61,510 nucleotides of DNA from Dechloromonas sp. (lineage in GTDB: Bacteria; Pseudomonadota; Gammaproteobacteria; Burkholderiales; Rhodocyclaceae). The stretch covers positions 1 to 61,510 of the forward strand of contig JAFLDQ010000003.1 in assembly GCA_017302355.1 (NCBI GenBank), written 5' to 3'. Below the pieces are notes generated by a model. The model saw only the letters and a list, made by a program, of their open reading frames with translations. It did not search any database and was not told the origin of the DNA. Below are positions 18,567 through 27,671 of this stretch, piece by piece. Positions within the stretch are counted from its first letter, which is position 1; each line of letters opens with the position of its first letter. Both the position numbers and the translations under genes were made by a program.

Positions 18567-19295
18567 CTAGAGATCCTGCAACTCCTTGAATATGCGGCGT
18601 GTTTCCAGTTCTTTGCCACCGAGATAATAGGCCATCAGCGTCCGCATCAGCTGCTTGGCTTCGCCGCGCGATCGCGGATCCGAGAAGTCCTCCACCGCCA
18701 GATCGAGCAAGGTCTTGCCGCTGACCACCTGGGCCGCCCCGCCCGCGTGCTCCAGCCGCACCGGCCCCTGTTCCATGCGGTAGGTGTAGTGGGCCGCGGC
18801 AATGATTTCACTGCCGCTGCTGTCATGATTCAAGGTCAGTCCGTAGCCGAGTTCCTGCAGCAGGGCCTTCTCGAAGCGGCGCAGACCGGCCTCGCGCTCC
18901 CCGGCGCCGGCATCCTCGGCCAGCCGCGAAAGCATTTCCGAATAGCGCGCGAAGAGCTTCTCGTGGGCATCCTCGCGCGGCAGCAGGTGCATCAGCAATT
19001 CGTTGAGGTAGTAACCGCAAAAAAGGGCCGGGCCTGCCAGCAAGGGTTGCCCGCCCTGCCATTCGGCCTTCATCAGGGTCAGGACTTCGCCCTTGCCCGC
19101 CCAGCCCAGTTCAAGGGGCTGGAACGCCATCAACAGGCCGCGGATCGCCGAGCGCGGCCGGCGCGCACCGCGTGCCAGCAGCGCCATGCGCCCGAAATCG
19201 CGGGAAAACACTTCGACGATGAGACTGGTTTCCCGGAACGGGTACGCATGCAGGACGTAAGCCGGCTGGCCATCGACTTTGCTGCGCAGGTTCAT
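18567..19295 (-). CDS. recO: DNA repair protein RecO
   Basis: This 242-residue recombination mediator acts with RecR to load RecA on SSB-coated DNA. It has an N-terminal OB fold ([20 protein letters not shown], about 11-30), [15 protein letters not shown] and a helical C-terminal half with [18 protein letters not shown]. There is no obvious Cys4 zinc site. It overlaps the era stop by 4 nt, so the two are coupled. Confidence 0.94.
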   Translation of the reverse strand: MNLRSKVDGQPAYVLHAYPFRETSLIVEVFSRDFGRMALLARGARRPRSAIRGLLMAFQPLELGWAGKGEVLTLMKAEWQGGQPLLAGPALFCGYYLNELLMHLLPREDAHEKLFARYSEMLSRLAEDAGAGEREAGLRRFEKALLQELGYGLTLNHDSSGSEIIAAAHYTYRMEQGPVRLEHAGGAAQVVSGKTLLDLAVEDFSDPRSRGEAKQLMRTLMAYYLGGKELETRRIFKELQDL

Positions 19296-20176
19296 TCGTA
19301 GCCAAGGCTCTTCAGCAGGCGCGCATCGTCGTTCCAGCCAGACTTGACCTTGACCCAGACCTCGAGATGGACCTTGCCGCCGAACAGGCGCTCCATGTCC
19401 TGACGGGCCTCGCTGGCAATCCGCTTGAGCGCTTCGCCACCCTTGCCGATGACGATTGCCTTGTGGTTGTCGCGGTCGACGACGATTGCGGCGAAAATCC
19501 GCCGCAAATTGCCTTCGATCTCGAATTTCTCGATCTCGACCGTCGTCGTGTAGGGCAATTCATCGCCGACCAGACGGAAAACCTTTTCCCGGATGTATTC
19601 GGCGGCAAGAAAGCGTTCGCTCCTGTCGGTCAGCTCGTCCTCCGCAAACATCAGCCCCTCGTTGGGCAGATGTTTGCGCGCTTCGGCAAGCAATTCCCCG
19701 GTCTGCCGCCCCTTGGCCGCGCTGATCGGCACCACCGCGGCGTAATCGTGCTCCGCGGAAACACGGGCGATGAAGGGCAACAGCGCCATGCGGTCCTTCA
19801 GGCAATCGGTCTTGTTGACCACCAGGATGACGGGCCGATCCTTCGGCAGCAGCCTGACCACCGCCTGATCCTGGGCGTCATAGCGACCCGCCTCGACGAC
19901 GAAGAGCACCAGATCGACATCGCCCATCGCCTGCGTCACGCCGCGATTCATGGTCCGGTTCAGGGCGTTGCCGAACCTCGTCTGGAAACCCGGCGTATCG
20001 ACGAACACGTATTGCGCGTCGTCGCTGGTGACGATGCCGGTGATCCGGTGCCGGGTGGTCTGCGCCTTGCGCGAGACGATGCTGATCTTCTCGCCGACGA
20101 GATGGTTGAGCAGCGTCGACTTGCCGACGTTGGGACGGCCAACGATGGCGATGTAACCGGAACGTGTCTTGTTCAT
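19292..20176 (-). CDS. era: GTPase Era
   Basis: This 294-residue GTPase binds 16S rRNA and is needed for 30S assembly. The G1 loop [10 protein letters not shown] is at about 13-22, G3 is VDTPGFQTR and G4 is NKTD. The C-terminal KH domain contains [18 protein letters not shown]. It sits between rnc and recO, the standard order. Confidence 0.97.
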   Translation of the reverse strand: MNKTRSGYIAIVGRPNVGKSTLLNHLVGEKISIVSRKAQTTRHRITGIVTSDDAQYVFVDTPGFQTRFGNALNRTMNRGVTQAMGDVDLVLFVVEAGRYDAQDQAVVRLLPKDRPVILVVNKTDCLKDRMALLPFIARVSAEHDYAAVVPISAAKGRQTGELLAEARKHLPNEGLMFAEDELTDRSERFLAAEYIREKVFRLVGDELPYTTTVEIEKFEIEGNLRRIFAAIVVDRDNHKAIVIGKGGEALKRIASEARQDMERLFGGKVHLEVWVKVKSGWNDDARLLKSLGYE

Positions 20177-20183
20177 CCCAGGA

Positions 20184-20855
20184 TCATGCCCCGAGCGCCT
20201 TCAGTGCGCTGTCGGCGGCGGCCTGCTCGGCCAGCCGGCGGCTGTTGCCCTGCCCGAGGGTGCGCAAGGCCGGGTTGCCGATTTCGCAGGCAACCTCGAA
20301 GCGCTGTTCGTGCGCGGCGCCGCTGGCCTCGACGACGTGATAGCGCGGCAATGGTTTCTTTCGCGCCTGCAGCCACTCCTGCAGACGGGTCTTGGCGTCC
20401 TTGTTCGGCTGCCCCGGCGTCAGTTCGTCGAACAGGGGGAGGTAAAGGCGAGCGATGACCGACTGCGCCACCGCGAAACCGCCGTCGAGATAGACGGCTC
20501 CAATCAGCGCCTCCAGGGTATCCGCCAGTATGGAAGGGCGCTGGCCGCCACCGCTTTTCAGTTCGCCCTCGCCCAGACGCAGGTAGCTGCCGAGATTCAG
20601 CGTCACGGCCACCCTGTGCAACGCATCCTGGCGAACCAGATTGGCGCGCAACCGCGAAAGCTCGCCTTCCGCCAGATGCGGATGGCGCCTGAACAGCGCC
20701 ACCGCGATCACGCAGTTGAGAACTCCATCGCCGATGAATTCGAGCCGCTCGTTGTTGGGGTTGCCGAAGCTGCGATGCGTCAGGGCCGTCTGCAGCAACT
20801 CGCGATCGCCAAAGACATGCCCCAGTGACGCCATCAGCGCCGACAAGTCGGTCAC
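20184..20855 (-). CDS. rnc: Ribonuclease III
   Basis: This 223-residue double-strand-specific RNase processes rRNA precursors and other RNAs. The nuclease signature [14 protein letters not shown] is at about 34-47; E39 and D43 are present, with Gly where Ser is more usual. [15 protein letters not shown] is the second metal-binding block, and a dsRNA-binding domain occupies the C-terminal third ([19 protein letters not shown]). It lies 7 nt downstream of the DUF4845 gene on the same strand. Confidence 0.96.
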   Translation of the reverse strand: MTDLSALMASLGHVFGDRELLQTALTHRSFGNPNNERLEFIGDGVLNCVIAVALFRRHPHLAEGELSRLRANLVRQDALHRVAVTLNLGSYLRLGEGELKSGGGQRPSILADTLEALIGAVYLDGGFAVAQSVIARLYLPLFDELTPGQPNKDAKTRLQEWLQARKKPLPRYHVVEASGAAHEQRFEVACEIGNPALRTLGQGNSRRLAEQAAADSALKALGA

Positions 20856-20862
20856 CTGCCGC

Positions 20863-21213
20863 TCAGTCGGCGGTCGAACCCTTGTAGTTGATTACCAGAC
20901 TGACATTGCCGAAGAGCGGAATCCGCTTGTCGTAGTCGAATGCAATGACGATCTTCCCCTGGTCCTTGGAGACATCGAGCTGTTCCGGCTTGAAGTCGAG
21001 CTGGTCGATATTGGCGAAGTTGTCGAAGGTCTTTCTGACATCGGCGACGGTCGCGTCGGGCCCGACCTTGTTGGCCGTCGCCTTGATATCCTTGAGAATC
21101 TTGTAGTACTCGACCGTCGTCGGCGCCACCTTCATTCCCAGCACGGCCACCAGCGTTATCACGACGCCCCAGAAAATGAGCCCGGAAAGAGCGACTCCAC
21201 GTTGATGTTTCAT
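20863..21213 (-). CDS. DUF4845 domain protein
   Basis: This 116-residue protein has one N-terminal membrane segment (GVALSGLIFWGVVITLVAVLGM) and a short periplasmic domain (TTVEYYKILKDIKATANKV, then RIPLFGNVSLVINYKG). The family is found between lepB and rnc in beta- and gammaproteobacteria and has no established function. Placement in this operon supports the family call. It begins 8 nt after the lepB stop. Confidence 0.88.
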   Translation of the reverse strand: MKHQRGVALSGLIFWGVVITLVAVLGMKVAPTTVEYYKILKDIKATANKVGPDATVADVRKTFDNFANIDQLDFKPEQLDVSKDQGKIVIAFDYDKRIPLFGNVSLVINYKGSTAD

Positions 21214-21221
21214 TTCTTCTC

Positions 21222-22919
21222 CTACTTGAAGGAACCAATCCGGCTGGGACTGCTCAGGTTCAACCAGATAAAAAATGCCTTGCCCACGATGTTCCGCTCG
21301 GGCACGAAACCCCAGAATCGGCTGTCACGGCTGTTGTCACGGTTGTCGCCCATCACGAAGTAATGCCTGTCGGGCACCTTGCAGATGACGCCGGCCGCAT
21401 TGTAGGTGCAATTCTCCCTAAACGGAAACCGGGTCGCATCGGGTATGAAGGCCGGCGCATCACTGTCGTTCAGGTACTTGTACTCGACATCGCCCATTCT
21501 AGCGACATATTGTTCCGAGTAGTAGAGACGTTCCGGATGATGGTAGTCGAAAACCTTCGTCGTCTCGACAGGCAGACCGTTGATGGTCAGACGCTTGTTC
21601 TGATAGGAAACCGTATCGCCCGGCACCCCGACGACGCGCTTGATGTAGTCGAGCGAGGGGTCCTCCGGGTAGCGGAAGACCATGACGTCGCCCCGCTGCG
21701 GCGAATTGATGGCGATGATCTTCGTGTTGATCACCGGCAGGCGGATGCCGTAGGTGAACTTGTTGACCAGGATGAAGTCGCCGACCTGCAAGGTCGGAAT
21801 CATCGAACCCGAGGGGATCTTGAAGGGCTCGAAGAGGAAGGAGCGCAACAGGAAGACGATCAGGATGACCGGGAAGAAACTGGCGCCCCATTCCACCCAC
21901 AGCGGCTCCTTGACCGCGTCGTCGGACTCCCCTTGCGCATCGCGGGCGAAAGGCAGTTTGGCCGCGAATCCGGTGGGTCCGCCTTCGGCGCCTTGCGCCC
22001 GGCCCGCAGGCGAGGTCCGAGCAAGCGAAACCTTTCGGGCGACCTCCTCGACGTCCTTGCCGCTGAATTCCTTCCTGTCGTTGAGATAGCCGGAGAGCAG
22101 CAGGTGATCGCAGAGTGAATTGATGCGCCCGGGAATTCCCCCCGTGGCGGCGAATATGGCGGCATGCCCATCCTCGGTGAAGCTCGGAGAACCGCTCGAC
22201 CCGGCGCATCTCAGCCGGTGCTCGATGTAGGCGCGCGTCTCCGCCGCGTTCATCGGCTCGATGTGGTAGGAGGCAATGATCCGCTGCCTGAACTGCGTCA
22301 GTCCGGGACTCTGCAGGATTTCACGGAATTCGGGTTGCCCGACGAGAAAGCTGCGCAGCAGGGGCTGGTTGCCGAACTGGAAGTTCGACAGCGTGCGCAA
22401 CTCCTCGACGGCCTTGATGCTCAGATTCTGCGCTTCGTCGACGATCAGCAGACAGCTCTTGCCCTTGCTGGTCAGGCCGATCAGAAAGGCTTCCAGGGAG
22501 TGCATGACGTCCGATTTGTCGACCCCCTTGGTGTGGATGCCGAATGCGGTGCCGACCAGGCGCAAGGTGTTGTCGGCATCGCCGCGGGCGCTCACCAGAT
22601 GCGCCGCGATGACCTTGTCCGGATCCAGGCTGTCGAGCATCCGGCGAATGATCGTCGTCTTGCCCACGCCCAGTTCGCCGGTAATGACCACGAAACCTTC
22701 GTTCTCCTGCATGCCGTACTCGAGATACGCGGTGGCGCGCAGATGCGCCTCGCTCGGAAAATAGAACTGCGCATCGGGGTTTGCCAGGAAGGGCTTGCTG
22801 CTCAAGCCATAGAAAGACGCGTATTTCCGCTCGCGCAATTTCCGGAATTTCAGCACGTCGACCGCGTAAAGCGCCCCGGTCACGACCGTCAGCACGAAGA
22901 GAATAAGGGCAAAATTCAT
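21222..22919 (-). CDS. lepB: Signal peptidase I with an inserted AAA (ExeA/XrtA-type) ATPase domain
   Basis: This 565-residue protein is about twice normal LepB length. Residues 1-33 (MNFALILFVLTVVTGALYAV...) are the ordinary first membrane segment of LepB. Residues about 35-300 are a complete ATPase of the ExeA or PEP-CTERM/XrtA-associated type: FYGLSSKPFLANPDAQFYF, Walker A GELGVGKT (81-88), Walker B LLIVDEAQ (157-164), FLVGQPEFRE and a winged C-terminal part. After a 35-residue linker the LepB sequence resumes: second membrane segment (about 345-362), SGSM with catalytic S372, YIKR with base K427, and GDNRDNSRDSR (524-534). Both halves look functional and the frame is unbroken. The insert falls in the cytoplasmic loop between the two membrane segments, where ATP is available. 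Confidence 0.92.
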   Translation of the reverse strand: MNFALILFVLTVVTGALYAVDVLKFRKLRERKYASFYGLSSKPFLANPDAQFYFPSEAHLRATAYLEYGMQENEGFVVITGELGVGKTTIIRRMLDSLDPDKVIAAHLVSARGDADNTLRLVGTAFGIHTKGVDKSDVMHSLEAFLIGLTSKGKSCLLIVDEAQNLSIKAVEELRTLSNFQFGNQPLLRSFLVGQPEFREILQSPGLTQFRQRIIASYHIEPMNAAETRAYIEHRLRCAGSSGSPSFTEDGHAAIFAATGGIPGRINSLCDHLLLSGYLNDRKEFSGKDVEEVARKVSLARTSPAGRAQGAEGGPTGFAAKLPFARDAQGESDDAVKEPLWVEWGASFFPVILIVFLLRSFLFEPFKIPSGSMIPTLQVGDFILVNKFTYGIRLPVINTKIIAINSPQRGDVMVFRYPEDPSLDYIKRVVGVPGDTVSYQNKRLTINGLPVETTKVFDYHHPERLYYSEQYVARMGDVEYKYLNDSDAPAFIPDATRFPFRENCTYNAAGVICKVPDRHYFVMGDNRDNSRDSRFWGFVPERNIVGKAFFIWLNLSSPSRIGSFK

Positions 22920-22929
22920 TCGTTGAATC

Positions 22930-24720
22930 TCAGCTATCGACCCGCAGGATGGCGAGGAAGGCCTCCTGCGGGATTTCCACGCTGCCGACCTGCTTCATGC
23001 GCTTCTTGCCGGCCTTCTGTTTCTCCAGAAGTTTTCTCTTGCGTGTGATGTCGCCGCCATAGCACTTGGCCAGCACGTCCTTGCGCATCGCCTTGACGTT
23101 CTCGCGGGCAACGATATGCGATCCGATCGCCGCCTGAATCGCCACGTCGTACATCTGACGGGGAATCAGTTCGCGCATCTTGGAGGCCAGTTCGCGGCCG
23201 CGATACTGCGAGTTGGCGCGATGCACGATCAGCGACAGCGCGTCCACCTTCTCGTTGTTGATCAGGATGTCCAGCTTGACCACATCGGCCGCGCGGTATT
23301 CCCGGAACTCGTAGTCAAGCGACGCGTAGCCTCTCGAGCACGACTTCAGGCGGTCGAAGAAATCCATCACCACTTCGGCCATCGGAATTTCGTACACCAG
23401 CTTTACCTGCCGGCCGTGGTAATGCATGTCGATCTGATTGCCGCGCTTCTGGTTGCACAGCGTGATGACGTTGCCCAGATAGTCCTGGGGCACGAAGATC
23501 GTCGCGGTGATGATTGGCTCGCGCACCTCTTCGACCTTGGTCAGTTCCGGCAGCTTGGCCGGGTTTTCGACCTGGACGACCGTGCCGTCGCGCATCACCA
23601 CCTCGTAGACGACGGTTGGCGCAGTGGTGATCAGATCCTGATCGAATTCGCGCTCCAGTCGCTCCTGGACGATTTCCATGTGCAGCAGGCCCAGGAATCC
23701 GCAGCGGAAACCGAAGCCGAGCGCCTGCGAAACCTCGGGCTCGTAGTGCAGCGAGGCATCGTTGAGTTTCAGCTTTTCCAGCGATTCGCGCAGGGAGTCG
23801 TACTGATTCGACTCGACCGGGTAGAGTCCGGCGAACACCTGCGGCTTGATTTCCTTGAACCCCGGCAAGGGTTCGCTCGCCTTGCGGTCGGCCGTGGTGA
23901 TCGTGTCGCCGACCTTGGCCGCCCGCAGTTCCTTGATCCCGGCAACGACGAACCCCACTTCGCCCGCGCGCAAGGCTTCGCGCGAGACCGACTTCGGGGA
24001 AAACACGCCCACCTGTTCGCACAACTGCTGGGCGCCGCTCGCCATGAAGAAGAGCTTGTCCTTCGGGCGGATGACGCCATCAACCACGCGCACGAGCATG
24101 ACGACGCCGACGTAGTTGTCGAACCAGGAGTCGATGATCAAGGCCTTGAGCGGCCCTTGCGGATCGCCCTTGGGCGGCGGAATGCGTGCAACGACCGCTT
24201 CGAGGATATCGTCAACCCCCAGACCCGTCTTGGCCGAGGCGAGGATGGCGTCGGTTGCGTCGATGCCGATCACGTCCTCGATCTCCTGTCGCGCATTATC
24301 GGGGTCAGCCGAGGGAAGGTCGATCTTGTTCAGCACCGGAACGACGTCGACGTCGAGGTCGAGCGCCGTGTAGCAGTTGGCGACGGTCTGCGCCTCGACA
24401 CCTTGCGAGGCGTCGACAACCAGAAGGGCGCCTTCGCAGGCAGACAATGAACGCGACACCTCATACGAGAAATCGACGTGTCCCGGCGTATCGATCAGGT
24501 TCAGATTGTAGACCTTGCCGTCACGCGCCTGGTATTGCAGCGCCGCGGTCTGCGCCTTGATGGTGATGCCACGCTCGCGCTCGATATCCATCGAATCGAG
24601 CACCTGCGCCTCCATCTCGCGATCCGAGAGCCCGCCACAGAGATGGATGATGCGATCGGCAAGCGTCGACTTGCCGTGGTCGATATGGGCGATTATGGAG
24701 AAGTTGCGGATGTGATCCAT
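22930..24720 (-). CDS. lepA: Elongation factor 4 (LepA)
   Basis: This 596-residue translational GTPase acts on stalled or mis-translocated ribosomes. The G1 motif is [14 protein letters not shown] (about 9-22), G3 is DTPGHVDF, G4 is NKIDLP, and the LepA-specific C-terminal domain ends with [20 protein letters not shown]. Length is normal. lepB follows 10 nt later, the classical lepA-lepB pair. Confidence 0.98.
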   Translation of the reverse strand: MDHIRNFSIIAHIDHGKSTLADRIIHLCGGLSDREMEAQVLDSMDIERERGITIKAQTAALQYQARDGKVYNLNLIDTPGHVDFSYEVSRSLSACEGALLVVDASQGVEAQTVANCYTALDLDVDVVPVLNKIDLPSADPDNARQEIEDVIGIDATDAILASAKTGLGVDDILEAVVARIPPPKGDPQGPLKALIIDSWFDNYVGVVMLVRVVDGVIRPKDKLFFMASGAQQLCEQVGVFSPKSVSREALRAGEVGFVVAGIKELRAAKVGDTITTADRKASEPLPGFKEIKPQVFAGLYPVESNQYDSLRESLEKLKLNDASLHYEPEVSQALGFGFRCGFLGLLHMEIVQERLEREFDQDLITTAPTVVYEVVMRDGTVVQVENPAKLPELTKVEEVREPIITATIFVPQDYLGNVITLCNQKRGNQIDMHYHGRQVKLVYEIPMAEVVMDFFDRLKSCSRGYASLDYEFREYRAADVVKLDILINNEKVDALSLIVHRANSQYRGRELASKMRELIPRQMYDVAIQAAIGSHIVARENVKAMRKDVLAKCYGGDITRKRKLLEKQKAGKKRMKQVGSVEIPQEAFLAILRVDS

Positions 24721-24730
24721 CGATGCGAGA

Positions 24731-24757
24731 AAAAAAGGGCGCTGTTGCGGCGCCCTT
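24731..24757 (-). terminator. Rho-independent terminator between the grx gene and lepA
   Basis: Read on the minus strand, an 8-bp stem AAGGGCGC / GCGCCCTT with a 7-nt loop runs into at least six T residues. It would end transcripts of the rpoE-degP-glutaredoxin block just before lepA, so lepA needs its own promoter in the short remaining gap or read-through. Confidence 0.85.
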
Positions 24758-24780
24758 CCTTGTTCAGAAGGCCTTGAATT

Positions 24781-25026
24781 CTAGCGGATTCCCGCCAAGT
24801 ATTCACGGGTTTTGGCCTCGTCCAGAAAGTAATGGCAGATTTCCCTTTCGCCATGCAACAGGACGGGCACCAGTTCATCATATCTGGCTGCGAGAAGCGG
24901 ATCGCCATCCACATCGACAACCGTCACCGACGCGCCGAATTCCTCCGCCAGCGGCGCCAACGCCAACTCCATCTCGCGACAGAGGTGGCAGTAGCTCCGG
25001 CTGAGAAGGGTCAGGTCAATTGCCAT
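24781..25026 (-). CDS. Glutaredoxin-family protein
   Basis: This 81-residue thioredoxin-fold protein has a redox pair C14-H-L-C17 (SYCHLCREME) and the cis-Pro segment ELVPVLLHGE. Such proteins often sit between degP and lepA in betaproteobacteria; the substrate is not known. Its start overlaps the degP 3' end by 11 nt, so it is coupled to degP. Confidence 0.88.
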   Translation of the reverse strand: MAIDLTLLSRSYCHLCREMELALAPLAEEFGASVTVVDVDGDPLLAARYDELVPVLLHGEREICHYFLDEAKTREYLAGIR

Positions 25027-26434
25027 TGAGGCCCTTGATGGTCACGAAGGACTGCATTTCGCCACGGCGGATCAGGAGCGTGATGTTGCCGCCCTTCTCG
25101 AACTGCGCCAGCAACTTGTTGAATTGCTCGACGGTCGTGACCTCGGTCGTCGCCCCCTTGCTGATCAGCGCGATGATGACGTCGCCAGGACGCAGATCGG
25201 CCCGCGCATGGGCGCCGCGAACATCCTGGATCAGCAGGCCGGAGGACATCCTGAGTTCCCGCTTCTGCTCCGCGGTCAACTCGCTCACCACCAGTCCGAG
25301 GCGATTGGCCTGTTGCTCCGCGGGCTTGCCCCCACGGGAAGGCCGGCTCGAAGCCACCTTCTCGTCGCTCATCTCGCCCACGGTCACGGGGATTTCGCGG
25401 GTCGCGCCCTTGCGCCAGACCTGCAGCGTCGACCGGGTTCCCGGCCTGGTGGCGCCCACCATGCGCGGAAGGTCGGCGGAAGCATTGATCGGCTTGCCAT
25501 CGAACTTGAGGATGACATCGCCCGGCTCAAGTCCCGCCTTGTCGGCCGGCCCGCCCTTCTCGACGGAATTGACGACGGCGCCCATCGGCTTGCTCAGCGC
25601 CAGCGACTCCGCCAGTTCCTTGCTGACTTCCTGAATCACGACGCCGAGGCGACCGCGGCTGACCTTGCCCGAGACGCGCAACTGGTTCTGGATGTCCATG
25701 GCCACGTCGATCGGAATGGCGAAGGAGACGCCCATGTAGCCGCCGCTGCGACTGTAGATCTGCGAATTGATGCCGACGACCTCGCCGCGCAGGTTGAACA
25801 GAGGGCCGCCGGAATTTCCGGGATTGATCGCGACATCGGTCTGGATGAAGGGGACGTAGTTTTCCTGCGGCAAGGAGCGACCCTTGGCCGAAACGATACC
25901 CGCCGTGACCGAGTTGTCGAAGCCGAACGGCGAACCGATCGCGACCACCCATTCGCCGACCTTGAGTTGCCCCGGCTCACCCATCCTGACGGCCGGCAGC
26001 CCGCCGGCCTCGATCTTCAGCAGCGCGACGTCGGAACGCTTGTCGGCGCCGATGATCTTCGCCTTGAATTCGCGCTTGTCGGTCAGGCGCACCGTCACTT
26101 CATCGGCGCCTTCGACGACATGGGCATTGGTCAGGATGTAGCCGTCGCCGCTGATGATGAACCCCGAGCCAAGCGACTTGTTCTCGAACTCGCGCGGCGT
26201 GGCGCCTCCCGGTCCCCGGGGGATGAAGCGCTTGAAGAATTCGAAGGCCGGGTCGTTCTCGTCGAACGGAAACGGCGTTCCCTGGCTGCCGCGCATCACC
26301 TGCGTCGTGCTGATATTGACGACGGCCGGCCCCTGTTTCTCGGCGAGTTCGCTGAAGTCCGGCAGACCGCGCGTCTGCGCAAGCGCGGCGGAAGAAACGA
26401 GAAGGAACGACAGGATGGCCAGAAGACGTTTCAT
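25016..26434 (-). CDS. Do-family periplasmic serine protease (DegP/MucD)
   Basis: This 472-residue envelope protease and chaperone has a signal peptide (MKRLLAILSFLLVSSAALAQ), the HtrA catalytic triad in TNAHVV, SDVALLK and GNSGGPL, and two PDZ domains (from about 270, with GAVVNSVEKGGPADKAGLEPGDVI, and from about 370). I start at ATG 26434, where the signal peptide begins; the frame is open 9 codons further. It sits downstream of rpoE and rseC, so control by the envelope-stress sigma factor is expected from family knowledge. Confidence 0.95.
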   Translation of the reverse strand: MKRLLAILSFLLVSSAALAQTRGLPDFSELAEKQGPAVVNISTTQVMRGSQGTPFPFDENDPAFEFFKRFIPRGPGGATPREFENKSLGSGFIISGDGYILTNAHVVEGADEVTVRLTDKREFKAKIIGADKRSDVALLKIEAGGLPAVRMGEPGQLKVGEWVVAIGSPFGFDNSVTAGIVSAKGRSLPQENYVPFIQTDVAINPGNSGGPLFNLRGEVVGINSQIYSRSGGYMGVSFAIPIDVAMDIQNQLRVSGKVSRGRLGVVIQEVSKELAESLALSKPMGAVVNSVEKGGPADKAGLEPGDVILKFDGKPINASADLPRMVGATRPGTRSTLQVWRKGATREIPVTVGEMSDEKVASSRPSRGGKPAEQQANRLGLVVSELTAEQKRELRMSSGLLIQDVRGAHARADLRPGDVIIALISKGATTEVTTVEQFNKLLAQFEKGGNITLLIRRGEMQSFVTIKGLNGN

Positions 26435-26457
26435 GGGCGTTGTACCTCGTGGATTGC

Positions 26458-26895
26458 TCAAGACGAACGGGAAACGATGCGGGGATGAATTTCGGGAAAG
26501 CCGGTGGCCGCTGCCGTACGGCGACGAACATGCAGAAAGGCGAGAAGCAGACCGGCCAGGGCGCCCAGCATCGCGCCCGGATCGTCTCCGAGAAACATCC
26601 CGACGACGGCGCCGGCGATGGTTGCGGTCAACGGCAGAACATAGGCCAGATTCGCGCTCCGGCGGACGCTGCCCGCGGCCAGGGCGATCGTCACGCGATC
26701 GCCGACCCCGGCGCCGATCTCGTTGGCGACGCGATAGGTCTTCGGCGTGGAACAGAACATCCGGGTCAGCTGCTGACCGCCGCAGCCGCCCGCCTCATGG
26801 CAGCGCCCGCACCCACCCTGCTCCACCTCGACCAGGGCGTCGTCCCTGTCGATCTCACGAACGATGGCGCGGACCGTGCTTGGTTCGGGATACAT
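26458..26895 (-). CDS. rseC: RseC/MucC-like SoxR-reducing system protein
   Basis: This 145-residue inner-membrane protein has an N-terminal cysteine cluster (GGCGRCHEAGGCGGQQ, about 27-42), then CSTPKTYRVAN, then two membrane helices (AYVLPLTATIAGAVVGMFLG and MLGALAGLLLAFLHV). RseC is a modulator in the sigma-E pathway and the related RsxC system. It starts 3 nt after the rpoE stop. The usual genes between them, rseA and rseB, are absent. Confidence 0.9.
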   Translation of the reverse strand: MYPEPSTVRAIVREIDRDDALVEVEQGGCGRCHEAGGCGGQQLTRMFCSTPKTYRVANEIGAGVGDRVTIALAAGSVRRSANLAYVLPLTATIAGAVVGMFLGDDPGAMLGALAGLLLAFLHVRRRTAAATGFPEIHPRIVSRSS

Positions 26896-26898
26896 CGA

Positions 26899-27498
26899 CT
26901 ACCAGCGGCGATCCGGCGCGATATCGAGCAAGGGCCGCAGTTTCAGGGCCACCGCCTCACGGGCGCGGAAGATTCGCGAGCGGACGGTACCGATCGGGCA
27001 ATCCATCCTGTCCGCGATTTCCTCATAGGACATCCCGTCAATCTCGCGCAGCACGATCGCCCGGCGCAACTCCTCCGGGAGCGCATTGATGGCGGAATTG
27101 ACGGTTTCGCCGATCTGCTTGGACATCAGTAGACTTTCCGGGGTGTTGATGTCGCGCAACTGATCGGCGGACTCGAAGGTCTCGGCTTCCTCGCTGTCGA
27201 ACTGCGTTGACGTCGGTGCGCGCCGGCCCTGGGCGACCAGGTAATTCTTGGCGGTGTTGATGCCGATCCGATAAAGCCAGGTATAGAAGGCGCTGTCGCC
27301 GCGAAACGACGGCAAGGCGCGGTAGGCCTTGATGAATGCTTCCTGCGTCACATCCTCGATTTCCCCGGGGTCGCGAATGAAACGCGACAGCAGACGTCCC
27401 AGCTTGCGCTGATACTTGCCCACCAACCGCTCGAAGGCGTGTCGATCACCCGCTTGCGCCTGCTCGACCAGTATCTGGTCGATCTCGCGCTCGCTCAT
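26899..27498 (-). CDS. rpoE: RNA polymerase sigma factor RpoE (ECF family)
   Basis: This protein of about 199 residues has region 2 (FERLVGKYQRKLGRLLSRFI, DVTQEAFIKAYRAL, AFYTWLYRIGINTAKNYL) and region 4 (LPEELRRAIVLREIDGMSYE, IADRMDCPIGTVRSRIFRAR) of the extracytoplasmic-function sigma factors. I prefer ATG 27498 (MSEREIDQ, the family start) over ATG 27510, which would add four residues. It leads rpoE-rseC-degP-grx. No anti-sigma gene follows. Confidence 0.95.
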   Translation of the reverse strand: MSEREIDQILVEQAQAGDRHAFERLVGKYQRKLGRLLSRFIRDPGEIEDVTQEAFIKAYRALPSFRGDSAFYTWLYRIGINTAKNYLVAQGRRAPTSTQFDSEEAETFESADQLRDINTPESLLMSKQIGETVNSAINALPEELRRAIVLREIDGMSYEEIADRMDCPIGTVRSRIFRAREAVALKLRPLLDIAPDRRW

Positions 27499-27671
27499 CA
27501 GCTCTTGCATGCTCTGTCAGATTTTCACCGGTCTCGTCGTCGAGCGGAGTATAGCCCAGCCGAATTCCTCGGGCCGATACGTAGTTGACCTTAATTGTGA
27601 CCATCTGTAACGGCAGGAGCCCTCTTTGCCGTGCTATATTCCGCTCCTTGCAATCCTGCCAGAGTAGAGCG
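27499..27671. promoter_or_regulatory. Divergent promoter region of rpoE and nadB
   Basis: The 173 nt between the divergent starts must hold both promoters. A -10-like TATATT at about 27644 could serve nadB and TATACT on the minus strand near 27553 could serve rpoE, but neither has a clear -35, and I do not see an unambiguous sigma-E consensus. Confidence 0.4.

Noticed and set aside
27585..27671. ATG 27585 as the nadB start
   Set aside because: It would add 29 residues unlike any NadB and would occupy the divergent promoter region.
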